From Pseudomonas fluorescens (GTDB lineage Bacteria > Pseudomonadota > Gammaproteobacteria > Pseudomonadales > Pseudomonadaceae): a stretch of 43,614 nucleotides of DNA. Positions 1 to 8,304 of the stretch are shown here, one piece after another. The notes under the pieces were generated by a model. It was not told where the DNA came from and searched no databases. It saw nothing but the letters and a program-made list of their open reading frames with translations. The position numbers were made by a program, and so were the translations under genes. Position 1 is the first letter of the stretch. Every line of letters starts with the position of its first letter. The DNA is taken from assembly GCF_902497895.1 (NCBI RefSeq), contig NZ_CABVHQ010000051.1, positions 1 through 43,614 on the forward strand, given 5' to 3'.

Positions 1-220
1 GGTTCTGCGCAGTGGGCAACCCGGCATGGATGCCGGGTTAGCCGCGCACGGCCATGGATGGCCGATCGCGGCGGGCCCACGGAGCAGGACCGGAGCGAGG
101 GCACCCTGAGCCTAGGCGAAGGGCCGAACGAAAGGGGCAAGAGCCCTTTGGTTACTTTGGGCTGGGCCGGCACTCCGGCTCTTTTCCAAAGTGACCCGCT
201 GTAAGAGCGGAACCATTAGT
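1..220. repeat. Dispersed Pseudomonas intergenic repeat
   Basis: No gene is visible here. The stretch has several short palindromes (AACCCGGCAT/ATGCCGGGTT near 18-40, GGCCATGGATGGCC near 51-64) and a block around 140-210 that I recognise as a sequence recurring in intergenic spaces of fluorescent Pseudomonas genomes. Read on the minus strand it gives a spurious open frame often annotated as a hypothetical protein. Family recognition is from memory; only one copy is in this window, and its left boundary may lie outside. Confidence 0.55.
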
Positions 221-314
221 GGCCGTTACCGCAAAAACGGATATGTACACAACCAAAGAGTCCGGCCGGCCTGTTGGTTGTGGGAACGTCACAACCTAGC
301 CAGTAGCGGGATTG

Positions 315-710
315 TCAGCTCCTCGGCACCAGATCCAGGCACACCGAGTTGATGCAATAGCGCAAACCGGTCGGTGGCGGACCATCCGGGAATACATGGC
401 CCAGATGCGCATCGCATTTGGCGCAGACCACTTCCGTTCGAAACATGCCGTGGCTCACATCGCGGATTTCGACCATGGCGCTTTTGCCGATCGGTTCGTA
501 GAAACTCGGCCAGCCGCAGCCCGAATCGAATTTGGCTTTGGAGTCGAACAGCGGTTCATTGCAGCAAATGCAGTGATAGACACCGTCGGTTTTAGTGTCA
601 TTGTATTTGCCAGAGAACGGTCGTTCAGTGCCTTTGAGGCGACAAACATTGTACTGCTCCGGGTCGAGCATGGCGCGCCATTCATCAAGGGTTTTTTCCA
701 ACTTTTCCAT
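315..710 (-). CDS. msrB: Peptide-methionine (R)-S-oxide reductase MsrB
   Basis: The 131-residue protein reduces methionine-R-sulfoxide in proteins with thioredoxin as electron donor, a cytosolic repair step after oxidative damage. It shows the two zinc CxxC pairs (C47/C50 and C96/C99), the SGCGWPSF segment (C65), and the catalytic cysteine in RYCINS (C119). Length is normal for a single-domain MsrB. I start at the ATG at 710 because a GAGGTAGG ribosome site lies just upstream and the MEKLEKT start fits the family; the frame stays open further upstream, but that part looks non-coding. It is divergent from alaA, and the 223 bp between them must hold both promoters. Confidence 0.95.
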   Translation of the reverse strand: MEKLEKTLDEWRAMLDPEQYNVCRLKGTERPFSGKYNDTKTDGVYHCICCNEPLFDSKAKFDSGCGWPSFYEPIGKSAMVEIRDVSHGMFRTEVVCAKCDAHLGHVFPDGPPPTGLRYCINSVCLDLVPRS

Positions 711-933
711 GATCCTACCTCGGCAACTGAAAAAGCCTGATCTGTATCTTTTCCACGGATCAGGCGGCACGTATGATTGCGCCTCGTTAAACGCCAGTCT
801 GGCAGCCGTGTAACGCGCATTCAAACGGATTTTCACGCTGCGACGCCGGTTACAGGCCTGTGTGAAAACGCAGGATTCCCAGTACGGTAGTTCAAACACC
901 GCCTGGATCGTTCATTTTCAGGAACACATCGCC

Positions 934-2145
934 ATGCAGGTCAGCAAATCGAACAAGCTCGCCAACGTCTGTTATGACATTCGCGGCCCGGTGCTCAAGC
1001 ACGCCAAACGCCTGGAAGAGGAAGGTCACCGCATCCTCAAGCTGAATATCGGCAACCCGGCACCCTTTGGTTTCGAAGCCCCCGACGAAATCCTTCAGGA
1101 TGTCATCCGCAACCTGCCGACCGCGCAAGGCTACAGCGACTCCAAGGGCTTGTTCAGCGCCCGCAAGGCCGTCATGCAGTACTACCAGCAAAAGCAGGTG
1201 GAAGGCGTCGGCATTGAAGACATCTACCTGGGTAACGGCGTTTCCGAGCTGATCGTGATGTCGATGCAGGCTTTGCTCAACAACGGTGACGAAGTGCTGA
1301 TCCCGGCGCCCGATTACCCGCTGTGGACCGCTGCAGTCAGCCTGGCCGGTGGCAATCCGGTGCATTACTTGTGCGACGAACAGGCCGACTGGTTCCCCGA
1401 CCTGGCTGATATCAAGGCCAGGATCACGCCGAACACCAAGGCCATGGTGATCATCAACCCGAACAACCCGACCGGTGCGGTCTATTCCCGCGAGTTGCTG
1501 CTAGGCATGCTGGAACTGGCGCGCCAGCACAAGCTGGTGGTGTTCTCCGATGAAATCTACGACAAGATTCTCTACGACGATGCCGTGCACGTCTGCACCG
1601 CTTCGCTGGCCCCGGACCTGCTCTGCCTGACCTTCAACGGCCTGTCCAAGTCCTACCGCGTGGCAGGCTTCCGTTCTGGCTGGGTGGCCATCTCCGGTCC
1701 CAAGCACAATGCCCAGAGCTACATCGAAGGCATCGACATACTGGCCAATATGCGCCTGTGCGCCAACGTACCGAGCCAGCACGCGATCCAGACCGCCCTG
1801 GGCGGCTATCAGAGCATCAATGACCTGGTATTGCCGGCGGGTCGCCTGCTGGAACAACGCAATCGCACCTGGGAACTGCTCAACGACATTCCGGGTGTCA
1901 GCTGCGTCAAACCGATGGGAGCGCTGTACGCTTTCCCGCGGATCGACCCGAAGATCTGTCCGATCCACAACGATGAGAAATTCGTGCTCGATCTACTGCT
2001 CTCGGAAAAACTGCTGGTGGTCCAGGGCACGGCCTTCAACTGGCCCTGGCCTGACCACTTCCGCGTCGTGACCCTGCCACGGCTGGATGATCTGGATCAG
2101 GCGATTGGCCGAATCGGTAATTTCCTGAAGACCTATCGCCAATAG
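934..2145 (+). CDS. alaA: Alanine-synthesizing aminotransferase AlaA
   Basis: This 403-residue class I/II PLP aminotransferase closely resembles E. coli AlaA (YfbQ), which makes alanine from pyruvate and glutamate. Shared stretches include NVCYDIRGPVLK near the N-terminus, LNIGNPAPFGF, INPNNPTGAVYS, the Schiff-base lysine K239 in NGLSKSYRVAG, and the VQGTAFNWPWPDHFR segment near the C-terminus. The start at 934 follows a CAGGAA ribosome site; an in-frame ATG at 862 would add 24 residues that do not resemble the family. It is monocistronic by layout, followed by 317 bp of spacer before htpX. Confidence 0.93.
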   Translation: MQVSKSNKLANVCYDIRGPVLKHAKRLEEEGHRILKLNIGNPAPFGFEAPDEILQDVIRNLPTAQGYSDSKGLFSARKAVMQYYQQKQVEGVGIEDIYLGNGVSELIVMSMQALLNNGDEVLIPAPDYPLWTAAVSLAGGNPVHYLCDEQADWFPDLADIKARITPNTKAMVIINPNNPTGAVYSRELLLGMLELARQHKLVVFSDEIYDKILYDDAVHVCTASLAPDLLCLTFNGLSKSYRVAGFRSGWVAISGPKHNAQSYIEGIDILANMRLCANVPSQHAIQTALGGYQSINDLVLPAGRLLEQRNRTWELLNDIPGVSCVKPMGALYAFPRIDPKICPIHNDEKFVLDLLLSEKLLVVQGTAFNWPWPDHFRVVTLPRLDDLDQAIGRIGNFLKTYRQ

Positions 2146-2462
2146 CACTATCAGTGCTGTGCGACTTTTACCGAGTCGCACAGTGATTAATCCAGCAACA
2201 CATCTCTATTTCCCGTAAAACAAATCCTCCCTCAGGCCGGTGCTGTTTTCACGACCTGTCGTCATGCCCAACAACTACGGGGCCCGCAGCGCCAACAAAG
2301 AGTCAAACGGCGGCCCTGAGCCACACCGGAAAAACCCGGCAAACGTCTAGAATCCTGTTGTACGACACAGTTTGAAATAGTCACTTGGTTGAATAGCCGG
2401 GTGCCGCACCTTATATACCCCGCAGTACGCTACATATTTAGCATGAGGAGATTTCTACAACC
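2146..2462. promoter_or_regulatory. alaA-htpX intergenic region with hairpin and htpX promoter candidate
   Basis: This 317-bp gap has no gene I can support. Just after alaA, 2158-2182 forms a perfect 9-bp stem (TGTGCGACT, 7-nt loop, AGTCGCACA) without a T run, so it could be an mRNA 3' end structure rather than a classic terminator. Upstream of htpX, TTGAAT (2389-2394), 17 bp, then TATATA (2412-2417) is a plausible sigma70 promoter. The htpX ribosome site GAGGAG lies at about 2444-2449. The promoter is an inference from spacing and partial consensus. Confidence 0.45.
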
Positions 2463-3350
2463 ATGATGCGCATCCTGCTGTTTTTGGCCACTAACCTGGC
2501 GGTCGTGCTGATTGCCAGCATCACCCTGAGCCTTTTCGGCTTCAACGGGTTCATGGCGGCCAATGGGGTTGATCTCAACCTCAATCAGCTGCTGGTTTTC
2601 TGTGCGGTCTTTGGTTTCGCAGGTTCACTGTTCTCGCTGTTCATTTCCAAGTGGATGGCGAAGATGAGCACCAGCACCCAAATCATCAGCCAGCCGCGCA
2701 CTCGCCATGAACAATGGCTGTTGCAGACCGTCGAGCAATTGTCCCGCGAAGCCGGGATCAAGATGCCTGAAGTCGGGATCTTCCCGGCTTATGAGGCCAA
2801 CGCCTTCGCCACCGGCTGGAACAAGAACGACGCCCTGGTCGCTGTCAGCCAGGGTCTGCTGGAGCGTTTTTCACCGGATGAAGTGAAAGCCGTGCTGGCC
2901 CACGAAATCGGCCACGTGGCCAACGGCGACATGGTGACCCTGGCGCTGATACAAGGCGTGGTAAACACCTTCGTGATGTTCTTCGCCCGTATCATCGGCA
3001 ACTTCGTCGACAAGGTGATTTTCAAGAACGAAGAAGGTCAGGGTATCGCCTACTACGTGGCGACCATCTTCGCCGAACTGGTACTGGGGATCCTGGCCAG
3101 CTCGATCGTCATGTGGTTCTCGCGCAAACGCGAATTCCGCGCGGACGAAGCCGGCGCCCAACTGGCGGGTACCAGCGCCATGATCGGCGCCCTGCAACGC
3201 CTGCGTGCGGAACAAGGCCTGCCGGTACACATGCCGGACACCCTGAATGCCTTCGGCATCAACGGCGGTGTCAAGCAAGGCCTGGCTCGTATGTTCATGA
3301 GCCACCCGCCGCTGGAAGAGCGCATCGACGCCCTGCGCCGTCGTGGCTGA
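2463..3350 (+). CDS. htpX: Membrane zinc metalloprotease HtpX
   Basis: HtpX is an inner-membrane M48 metalloprotease that takes part in membrane-protein quality control alongside FtsH. The 295-residue sequence has two N-terminal hydrophobic segments (about 4-24 and 41-62), the zinc motif HEIGH at 147-151, two further hydrophobic segments (about 157-175 and 196-219), and the third zinc ligand E224 in the REFRADE motif. Length matches the family. The start codon follows a GAGGAG site; a second ATG directly after it is also possible. It stands alone on its strand and ends in a terminator shared with the convergent tpm. Confidence 0.96.
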   Translation: MMRILLFLATNLAVVLIASITLSLFGFNGFMAANGVDLNLNQLLVFCAVFGFAGSLFSLFISKWMAKMSTSTQIISQPRTRHEQWLLQTVEQLSREAGIKMPEVGIFPAYEANAFATGWNKNDALVAVSQGLLERFSPDEVKAVLAHEIGHVANGDMVTLALIQGVVNTFVMFFARIIGNFVDKVIFKNEEGQGIAYYVATIFAELVLGILASSIVMWFSRKREFRADEAGAQLAGTSAMIGALQRLRAEQGLPVHMPDTLNAFGINGGVKQGLARMFMSHPPLEERIDALRRRG

Positions 3351-3370
3351 TAGCGCTCACTGAAACACCC

Positions 3371-3396
3371 AAAGGGGCGACGCAAGTCGCCCTTTT
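3371..3396. terminator. Bidirectional terminator between htpX and tpm
   Basis: A stem of AAAGGGGCGAC against GTCGCCCTTTT with a GCAA loop and one bulged G lies between the stop codons of the convergent genes htpX and tpm. A/T runs on both sides suit termination in both directions. Confidence 0.75.
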
Positions 3397-3413
3397 GCGT
3401 TGACCCTCCCGAG

Positions 3414-4070
3414 TCAGCGCTTTAGCAGACGATATACCCGTTCATCCAGGCTGGTGACGCCACCCTGGAGAAACTTCCAGCTCTCACCGAGGATATCCCG
3501 CTCCTCCAGGACTTGAAGCTGCCAGTGATCGCCAACCAGGCTTCTGACTTCAGCATCGACCACCGCAAACGGTGGCCCGGCCATCTGCATCTGGTCATAG
3601 TCCAGAGTAATCAGCAAACCCTCACAACCCGACGGCAAGATCCGGCTCAGATGCGCGGCATACTGTTCGCGCATCGGCGGCGGCAAGGCAATCAGCGCCG
3701 CCCGGTCATAGATCGCCGCGCACGCGGCCACATCCTCGGCAGTCAAGGCAAAGAAGTCCCCGCACCACAGTTCAATCAAGCCCACCTGATAGACCGTGAA
3801 AGCACCCCGCTGGCTGATCCGTGGCTCAAGCTGCTGATCGCTGAAAAAGTCCGTCACGGCCTTTTCTGACAACTCGATGCCCTGCACCGGATGACCGCAA
3901 CTGGCGAGCCACACAAGGTCCAGGCTTTTCCCACACAAGGGCACCAGCACCCGCAAGCCTTGGGCCAACCCTAGCCCGGGCCACAATCGCAACAGATAGG
4001 GATTGACCTCCGGCAGATGAAAGCCGATCTGATTACGCTCCCAACGCTTGTTCCAAAACTCTGGCTCCAT
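3414..4070 (-). CDS. tpm: Thiopurine S-methyltransferase
   Basis: This 218-residue SAM-dependent methyltransferase belongs to the bacterial thiopurine methyltransferase family, which in Pseudomonas is linked to methylation of selenite and tellurite as well as thiopurines. The N-terminus MEPEFWNKRWERNQIGFH and the SAM-site segment VLVPLCGKSLDLVWLA (about 42-57) are typical, followed by the GIELSE acidic strand. Length is the usual one. It is divergent from the dioxygenase gene with 103 bp between them, so both promoters must lie there. The physiological substrate cannot be told from sequence. Confidence 0.93.
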   Translation of the reverse strand: MEPEFWNKRWERNQIGFHLPEVNPYLLRLWPGLGLAQGLRVLVPLCGKSLDLVWLASCGHPVQGIELSEKAVTDFFSDQQLEPRISQRGAFTVYQVGLIELWCGDFFALTAEDVAACAAIYDRAALIALPPPMREQYAAHLSRILPSGCEGLLITLDYDQMQMAGPPFAVVDAEVRSLVGDHWQLQVLEERDILGESWKFLQGGVTSLDERVYRLLKR

Positions 4071-4173
4071 GAATCACCTCGAAAATTCGATCAAAAAGCA
4101 CTAAAACTTATATTAGATTTAGATCAATGATCTGACTGAAGATGGTCTCATCTTAACGCTCAGGAACTCATTC

Positions 4174-4941
4174 ATGTTTCCCAGTCTGTTCATCTCCCAT
4201 GGTTCGCCCATGCTCGCCCTGGAACCTGGTGCCAGCGGTCCGGCCCTCGCCCGCCTGGCCACCGGATTGCCGAAACCGAAGGCCATCGTTATTGTCTCCG
4301 CGCACTGGGAAAGCAACGAACTGCTGGTCAACGGCAATCCGCTACCTGAAACCTGGCATGACTTCGGTGGGTTCCCGGCAGCGCTGTTCGCCGTGCAATA
4401 TCCAGCACCTGGTGAGCCACAACTGGCCACTGAGGTGGTCGATCTATTGAAGGCTGACGGGCTGGCCGCGAGCATTGATGCCAAACGGCCATTCGATCAC
4501 GGGGTCTGGGTGCCTTTATCGCTGATGTATCCCCGGGCCGATATACCGGTGGTGCAGATCTCACTGCCCAGTCGCCAGGGCCCAGCCCTGCAAACCCGCG
4601 TCGGCCGCGCCGTGGCCAGCCTGCGCGAGCATGGCGTGTTGCTGATCGGCTCCGGCAGCATCACCCATAACTTGCGCGAACTGGACTGGCACGCCGGCCC
4701 GGAAAGTGTCGAGCCCTGGGCCAAGGCCTTCCGCGACTGGGTGATCGACAAACTCGCCGCCAACGACGAAGCCGCCCTGCATGACTATCGCCAGCAAGCA
4801 CCCCATGCCGTGCGCAGCCATCCCAGCGACGAGCATTTGCTGCCGCTGTATTTTGCCCGCGGGGCCGGCGGGGAGTTCAGCATCGCCCATCAAGGCTTCA
4901 CCATGGGTGCATTGGGGATGGACATTTATCGGTTTGGGTGA
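4174..4941 (+). CDS. Class III extradiol ring-cleavage dioxygenase (LigB/DODA family)
   Basis: The 255-residue protein fits the stand-alone LigB-type enzymes such as E. coli YgiD, which open 4,5-dihydroxy-aromatic compounds such as DOPA using a non-haem metal. Candidate metal or active-site histidines are H9 in ISHGSP, H44 in SAHWE, H109 in FDHGVW, H165 in SITHNL and H216/H221 in HPSDEH. The family is clear, the substrate is not. The gene is divergent from tpm and is followed by a REP pair and a terminator. No pathway neighbours suggest a catabolic role, so a housekeeping or promiscuous function is possible. Confidence 0.85.
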   Translation: MFPSLFISHGSPMLALEPGASGPALARLATGLPKPKAIVIVSAHWESNELLVNGNPLPETWHDFGGFPAALFAVQYPAPGEPQLATEVVDLLKADGLAASIDAKRPFDHGVWVPLSLMYPRADIPVVQISLPSRQGPALQTRVGRAVASLREHGVLLIGSGSITHNLRELDWHAGPESVEPWAKAFRDWVIDKLAANDEAALHDYRQQAPHAVRSHPSDEHLLPLYFARGAGGEFSIAHQGFTMGALGMDIYRFG

Positions 4942-4952
4942 GCATTGCCTGC

Positions 4953-5054
4953 AAAAGATCGCAGCCTGCGGCAGCTCCTACGGGATTTGCGTATACCCTC
5001 GGATTCTCGGGTGCACTCGGTCGGCGTAGGAGCTGCCGCAGGCTGCGATCTTTT
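4953..5054. repeat. REP pair (BIME), GTAGGAGCTGCCGCAGG class
   Basis: Two copies of the 29-bp sequence GTAGGAGCTGCCGCAGG + CTGCGATCTTTT face each other: 4953-4981 on the minus strand and 5026-5054 on the plus strand, 44 bp apart. This is the standard paired layout of Pseudomonas REP elements. It lies between two convergent genes. Confidence 0.88.
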
Positions 5055-5064
5055 TGGCAGACAA

Positions 5065-5096
5065 AAAAAATCCCCGAACCAGTCGGGGATTTTTTA
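5065..5096. terminator. Bidirectional terminator
   Basis: AAAAAATCCCCGA pairs with TCGGGGATTTTTT around a 5-nt loop, with A and T runs on both sides. It serves the convergent dioxygenase (+) and helicase (-) genes. Confidence 0.9.
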
Positions 5097-5123
5097 TGTT
5101 CGATCAATCAGCCCGAGAGCGGA

Positions 5124-6797
5124 TCAATCTTCGCGATAGCGACGCAGCTTCAACTGCTTACCAGCAACGCGAGTGTCCTTCAGCTTGGTCAGCAGACGCT
5201 CCAGACCATCTTCCGGCAGCTCAACGAGGCTGAAGCTGTCACGCACCTGGATGCGACCGATTGCTTCGCGAGCCAGACCACCCTCATTGAGGATAGCGCC
5301 CAGCAGGTTCTTGGCAGCGATACCATCACGCGCACCCAGCGCGGTACGGCAACGAGCACGACCTTCGGCCAATGGGACCGGAGCACGACGCTCACGATCA
5401 CCACGGTCCGGACGATCACCGGAGCGCTCCGGACGATCGCCACGTGGTGCGTTGTTCGGCACCAGTGGACGTTCTTTCTCGATAGCGGCCAGGGTCAGCG
5501 CTTGTGCGTTGGTAGCCTTGCGCAGCAGGGCTGCGGCCAGGGCACGCGGAGTGCAGCCAATGTCGGCGGTCAGGCGATCCAGCAGTTCACCATGAGTCGA
5601 TTCAGCATCGGCAACCAGCGGCGACAGGCTGTTGGTCAGTTTCTTGATGCGAGCATCGAGAACGGCTTGAGCGTCCGGCAGGCGGACTTCAGCAACCTTC
5701 TGACCGGTTACACGCTCGATCACCTGCAGCATGCGGCGCTCACGTGGAGTCACCAGCAGCAATGCACGACCTTCGCGACCGGCACGGCCGGTACGGCCGA
5801 TACGGTGAACGTAGGACTCTGGGTCGTACGGCATGTCAACGTTGAAAACGTGAGTGATACGCGGAACGTCCAGACCACGAGCAGCAACGTCGGTGGCCAC
5901 AACGATGTCCAGACGGCCATCCTTGAGGGACTCGATCACGCGCTCACGCTGGTTCTGAGCAATGTCACCGTTCAGCGCAGCGGCTTTGTAGCCTTTGGCT
6001 TCAAGGGCGCTGGCCAGGTCCAGGGTCGCTTGCTTGGTACGCACGAACATGATCAGCGCGTCGAAGTCTTCCACTTCCAGCAGGCTCAATACAGCCGAGG
6101 TCTTCTGGTCAGCGTGAACCAACAGGTGAGCCTGTTCGATCGCGGTAACGGTCTGAGTCTTGGTCTGGATCTTGACGTGCTTCGGATCGCGCAGATGGCG
6201 TTCGGCGATGGCACGGATCGACTGCGGCAGAGTGGCCGAGAACAATACGGTCTGACGGGTTGCCGGCATGGCCTTGAAGATAACTTCCAGGTCGTCCATG
6301 AAGCCCAGTTTGAGCATTTCGTCCGCTTCGTCGAGAACCAGGTGGTTCACGGTGGCGAGGACTTTTTCGTCACGACGCAGGTGGTCGCACAGACGACCCG
6401 GAGTGGCGACAACGATCTGTGCGCCATTACGGATAGCTTTCAGTTGTGGGCCCATCGGCGCGCCGCCGTAGACAGCCACAACAGTTACACCTGGCATTTG
6501 CTTGGCGTAGGTTTCGAAAGCGGTTGCAACTTGCAGCGCCAGCTCACGGGTCGGAGCCAGGATCAGAGCCTGAGGCTCGCGCTTGGCAGGATCGATGCAA
6601 TGCAGGATCGGCAGGGCGAACGCAGCGGTTTTACCCGTACCGGTTTGCGCCTGACCAATCATGTCGTGACCGGCCATGATGATCGGGATCGATTGCTGCT
6701 GAATAGCCGAAGGCTCTTCATAGCCAGTCGCGATGACGGCTGCAAGGATATTTGGATGAAGTTCAAAAGCGGCGAAGCCGCCGGTTTCCTGGGTCAT
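5124..6797 (-). CDS. deaD: DEAD-box ATP-dependent RNA helicase (DeaD/CsdA type)
   Basis: The 557-residue protein unwinds RNA duplexes; family members act in ribosome assembly and mRNA decay, often in the cold. Visible motifs are the Q motif region near 13-35, Walker A AQTGTGKT (50-57), PTRELA (82-87), TPGR, DEAD (156-159), SAT (187-189) and HRIGRTGRAG. After the two RecA-like domains comes an arginine-rich linker (about 440-475, RGDRPERSGDRPDRGD) and a DbpA-type RNA-binding domain ending in LKLRRYRED. The start at 6797 follows AGAGGC; the frame stays open upstream to 6848. Exact orthology (DeaD/CsdA versus another DEAD-box paralogue) rests on domain layout. Confidence 0.92.
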   Translation of the reverse strand: MTQETGGFAAFELHPNILAAVIATGYEEPSAIQQQSIPIIMAGHDMIGQAQTGTGKTAAFALPILHCIDPAKREPQALILAPTRELALQVATAFETYAKQMPGVTVVAVYGGAPMGPQLKAIRNGAQIVVATPGRLCDHLRRDEKVLATVNHLVLDEADEMLKLGFMDDLEVIFKAMPATRQTVLFSATLPQSIRAIAERHLRDPKHVKIQTKTQTVTAIEQAHLLVHADQKTSAVLSLLEVEDFDALIMFVRTKQATLDLASALEAKGYKAAALNGDIAQNQRERVIESLKDGRLDIVVATDVAARGLDVPRITHVFNVDMPYDPESYVHRIGRTGRAGREGRALLLVTPRERRMLQVIERVTGQKVAEVRLPDAQAVLDARIKKLTNSLSPLVADAESTHGELLDRLTADIGCTPRALAAALLRKATNAQALTLAAIEKERPLVPNNAPRGDRPERSGDRPDRGDRERRAPVPLAEGRARCRTALGARDGIAAKNLLGAILNEGGLAREAIGRIQVRDSFSLVELPEDGLERLLTKLKDTRVAGKQLKLRRYRED

Positions 6798-7215
6798 GGG
6801 TCTGCCTCTAAGTGCATCCGCAAAGACCCATGCTCCAAAGCTGCGCATGCCGTGTAAGACTCAAGAGTCGCCCTGGCTGCTTTGTCGGCGGGGATTTGCG
6901 AAAACGTTTGAATGAATGGAACGTCAAGGATCGTCCGCAGAGCGGACAAGCAGCCGAAGCTGGCTTCGGGGGAATTGCTATACCTGAACGTGGCCCGGTT
7001 AAAGGCCGGCGCGCACTATACCGGAAATACCGAAAAAAGGGAGAAATATTTATCAGAAAAAACACCTGTACACCTCTCTGTCACGGGCTTTGCGGATAAT
7101 CCTCCCAAGGTCTATTTTTTAAAGGCCCGGCCTTGTTGGCCATGACGCTTAAACGGTTCATCTTTCAGGCTGAACGCTTCAGTCCGAAACTCCCTAGCCT
7201 CCCAAGGATATCCCC
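6798..7215. promoter_or_regulatory. Divergent region with long deaD leader
   Basis: This 418-bp gap separates divergent deaD and the crotonase gene. On the minus strand, TATAGT at 7015-7020 followed by a GC-rich start region looks like a -10 box; I see no convincing -35. If used, it would give deaD a leader of about 210 nt, in line with the long leaders known for cold-shock helicase genes. Short frames inside it lack good ribosome sites. The crotonase gene has an AAGGA site at about 7204-7208. The promoter call is inference. Confidence 0.4.
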
Positions 7216-8007
7216 ATGAATCCGCCCAGCCCAAGTCGCGTCAGCCGTGAGCAACGCGGTCATATTCTGTTGATCGGCCTGGATCGCGTGGCCAAGCGCA
7301 ATGCCTTCGACCTTGATCTGCTCAATGAGCTCAGCCTGGCCTATGGCGAGTTCGAACGTAACGCCGAGGCTCGGGTAGCGGTGGTGTTCGGTCATGGCGA
7401 ACATTTCACCGCTGGTCTCGATCTGGCAAATGTCGCGGCCGCCCTGACCGAAGGCTGGCAGGCACCGGCCGGCGGTTGCGATCCGTGGGGCGTATTCGCC
7501 GGGCCCAGGGTCAGTAAACCGGTGATTGTCGCCGTGCAAGGCTACTGCCTGACCCTCGGCATCGAATTGATGCTGGCCGCCGATATCAACCTGTGCGCCA
7601 GCAACACCCGCTTTGCCCAACGGGAAGTCCAGCGTGGGATTTTCCCTTTCGGCGGCGCCACGTTACGTCTGCACCAGATCGCTGGCTGGGGCAATGCGAT
7701 GCGCTGGTTGCTGACCGGCGATGAGTTCGATGCCCATGAAGCCTTGCGCCTGGGTCTGGTTCAGGAAGTGATGGCCAGCGAAGACTTGATGCCCCGCGCA
7801 CTGGAACTGGCCCAGCGCATCGCCAGCCAAGCCCCACTGGGCGTCCAGGCGACCCTGATGTCGGCGCGCCAGGCGCGCCTTGAAGGTGAACCAGCTGCCG
7901 CTCAAGGGTTGCCATCAATGGTCAAGAAGTTGATGAAGAGTGAGGATGCGAAGGAAGGTCTGCGCGCCATGCAGGAGCGGCGGCCTGGGGTGTTCAAGGG
8001 GCGTTGA
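7216..8007 (+). CDS. Enoyl-CoA hydratase/isomerase family protein (crotonase)
   Basis: The 263-residue protein has the crotonase fold: GHGEHFTAGLDL forms the first oxyanion-hole region, GYCLTLGIELMLAADI the second, and QREVQRGIFPFGGA holds the usual acidic position. Crotonases act on acyl-CoA thioesters as hydratases, isomerases or dehydratases; the substrate here cannot be assigned. The ATG at 7216 follows AAGGATATCCCC, a good ribosome site. No other beta-oxidation gene is adjacent, so it is probably a stand-alone unit. Confidence 0.87.
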   Translation: MNPPSPSRVSREQRGHILLIGLDRVAKRNAFDLDLLNELSLAYGEFERNAEARVAVVFGHGEHFTAGLDLANVAAALTEGWQAPAGGCDPWGVFAGPRVSKPVIVAVQGYCLTLGIELMLAADINLCASNTRFAQREVQRGIFPFGGATLRLHQIAGWGNAMRWLLTGDEFDAHEALRLGLVQEVMASEDLMPRALELAQRIASQAPLGVQATLMSARQARLEGEPAAAQGLPSMVKKLMKSEDAKEGLRAMQERRPGVFKGR

Positions 8008-8024
8008 GAAGCGCCAGGAACCCC

Positions 8025-8286
8025 TGTGGCGAGGGAGCTTGCCCGAATGCCAGTCAGTTAAGGAGTTTCAGGCTCGGCACTGGCCTCGTAGCAGCTGCCG
8101 AAGGCTGCGTTCGGACCGGGGTCACGCTCGACCGCAGCAGTCGCAAATCCTGCTTGCACGGATTGTCTGGAATACCGCAGTGCCTGATTTTTACGACCGC
8201 TTCGCGGCCGAACGCAGCCTTCGGCAGCTGCTACGGACCGCGTAAAAGCTTAACTGACTGGCATTGGGGCAAGTCCCCTCGCCACA
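8025..8286. repeat. Nested compound REP palindrome
   Basis: One large inverted structure of about 262 bp fills the gap between two convergent genes. Outer arms 8025-8062 and 8249-8286 carry TGTGGCGAGG...GCTTGCCC followed by ATGCCAGTCAGTTAAG and its complement. Inner arms 8087-8114 and 8208-8235 carry GTAGCAGCTGCCGAAGG + CTGCGTTCGG, a different REP class. So one REP pair sits inside another pair. Confidence 0.85.
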
Positions 8287-8304
8287 ATAGCTCCCCACAA
8301 ACCT

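Noticed and set aside
862..933. An N-terminal extension of AlaA from the ATG at 862
   Set aside because: The 24 extra residues are unlike the family, and the ATG at 934 has its own ribosome site.
4938..6857. A 639-codon open frame antisense to the DEAD-box helicase gene
   Set aside because: The minus strand encodes a complete helicase with all motifs. The plus-strand product is rich in Q, T and G with no recognisable domain, a common artefact of codon bias in high-GC genes.
8040..8245. Short open frames inside the REP regions (also around 25473-25877 and 33024-33365)
   Set aside because: They translate palindromic repeats and are not conserved proteins.
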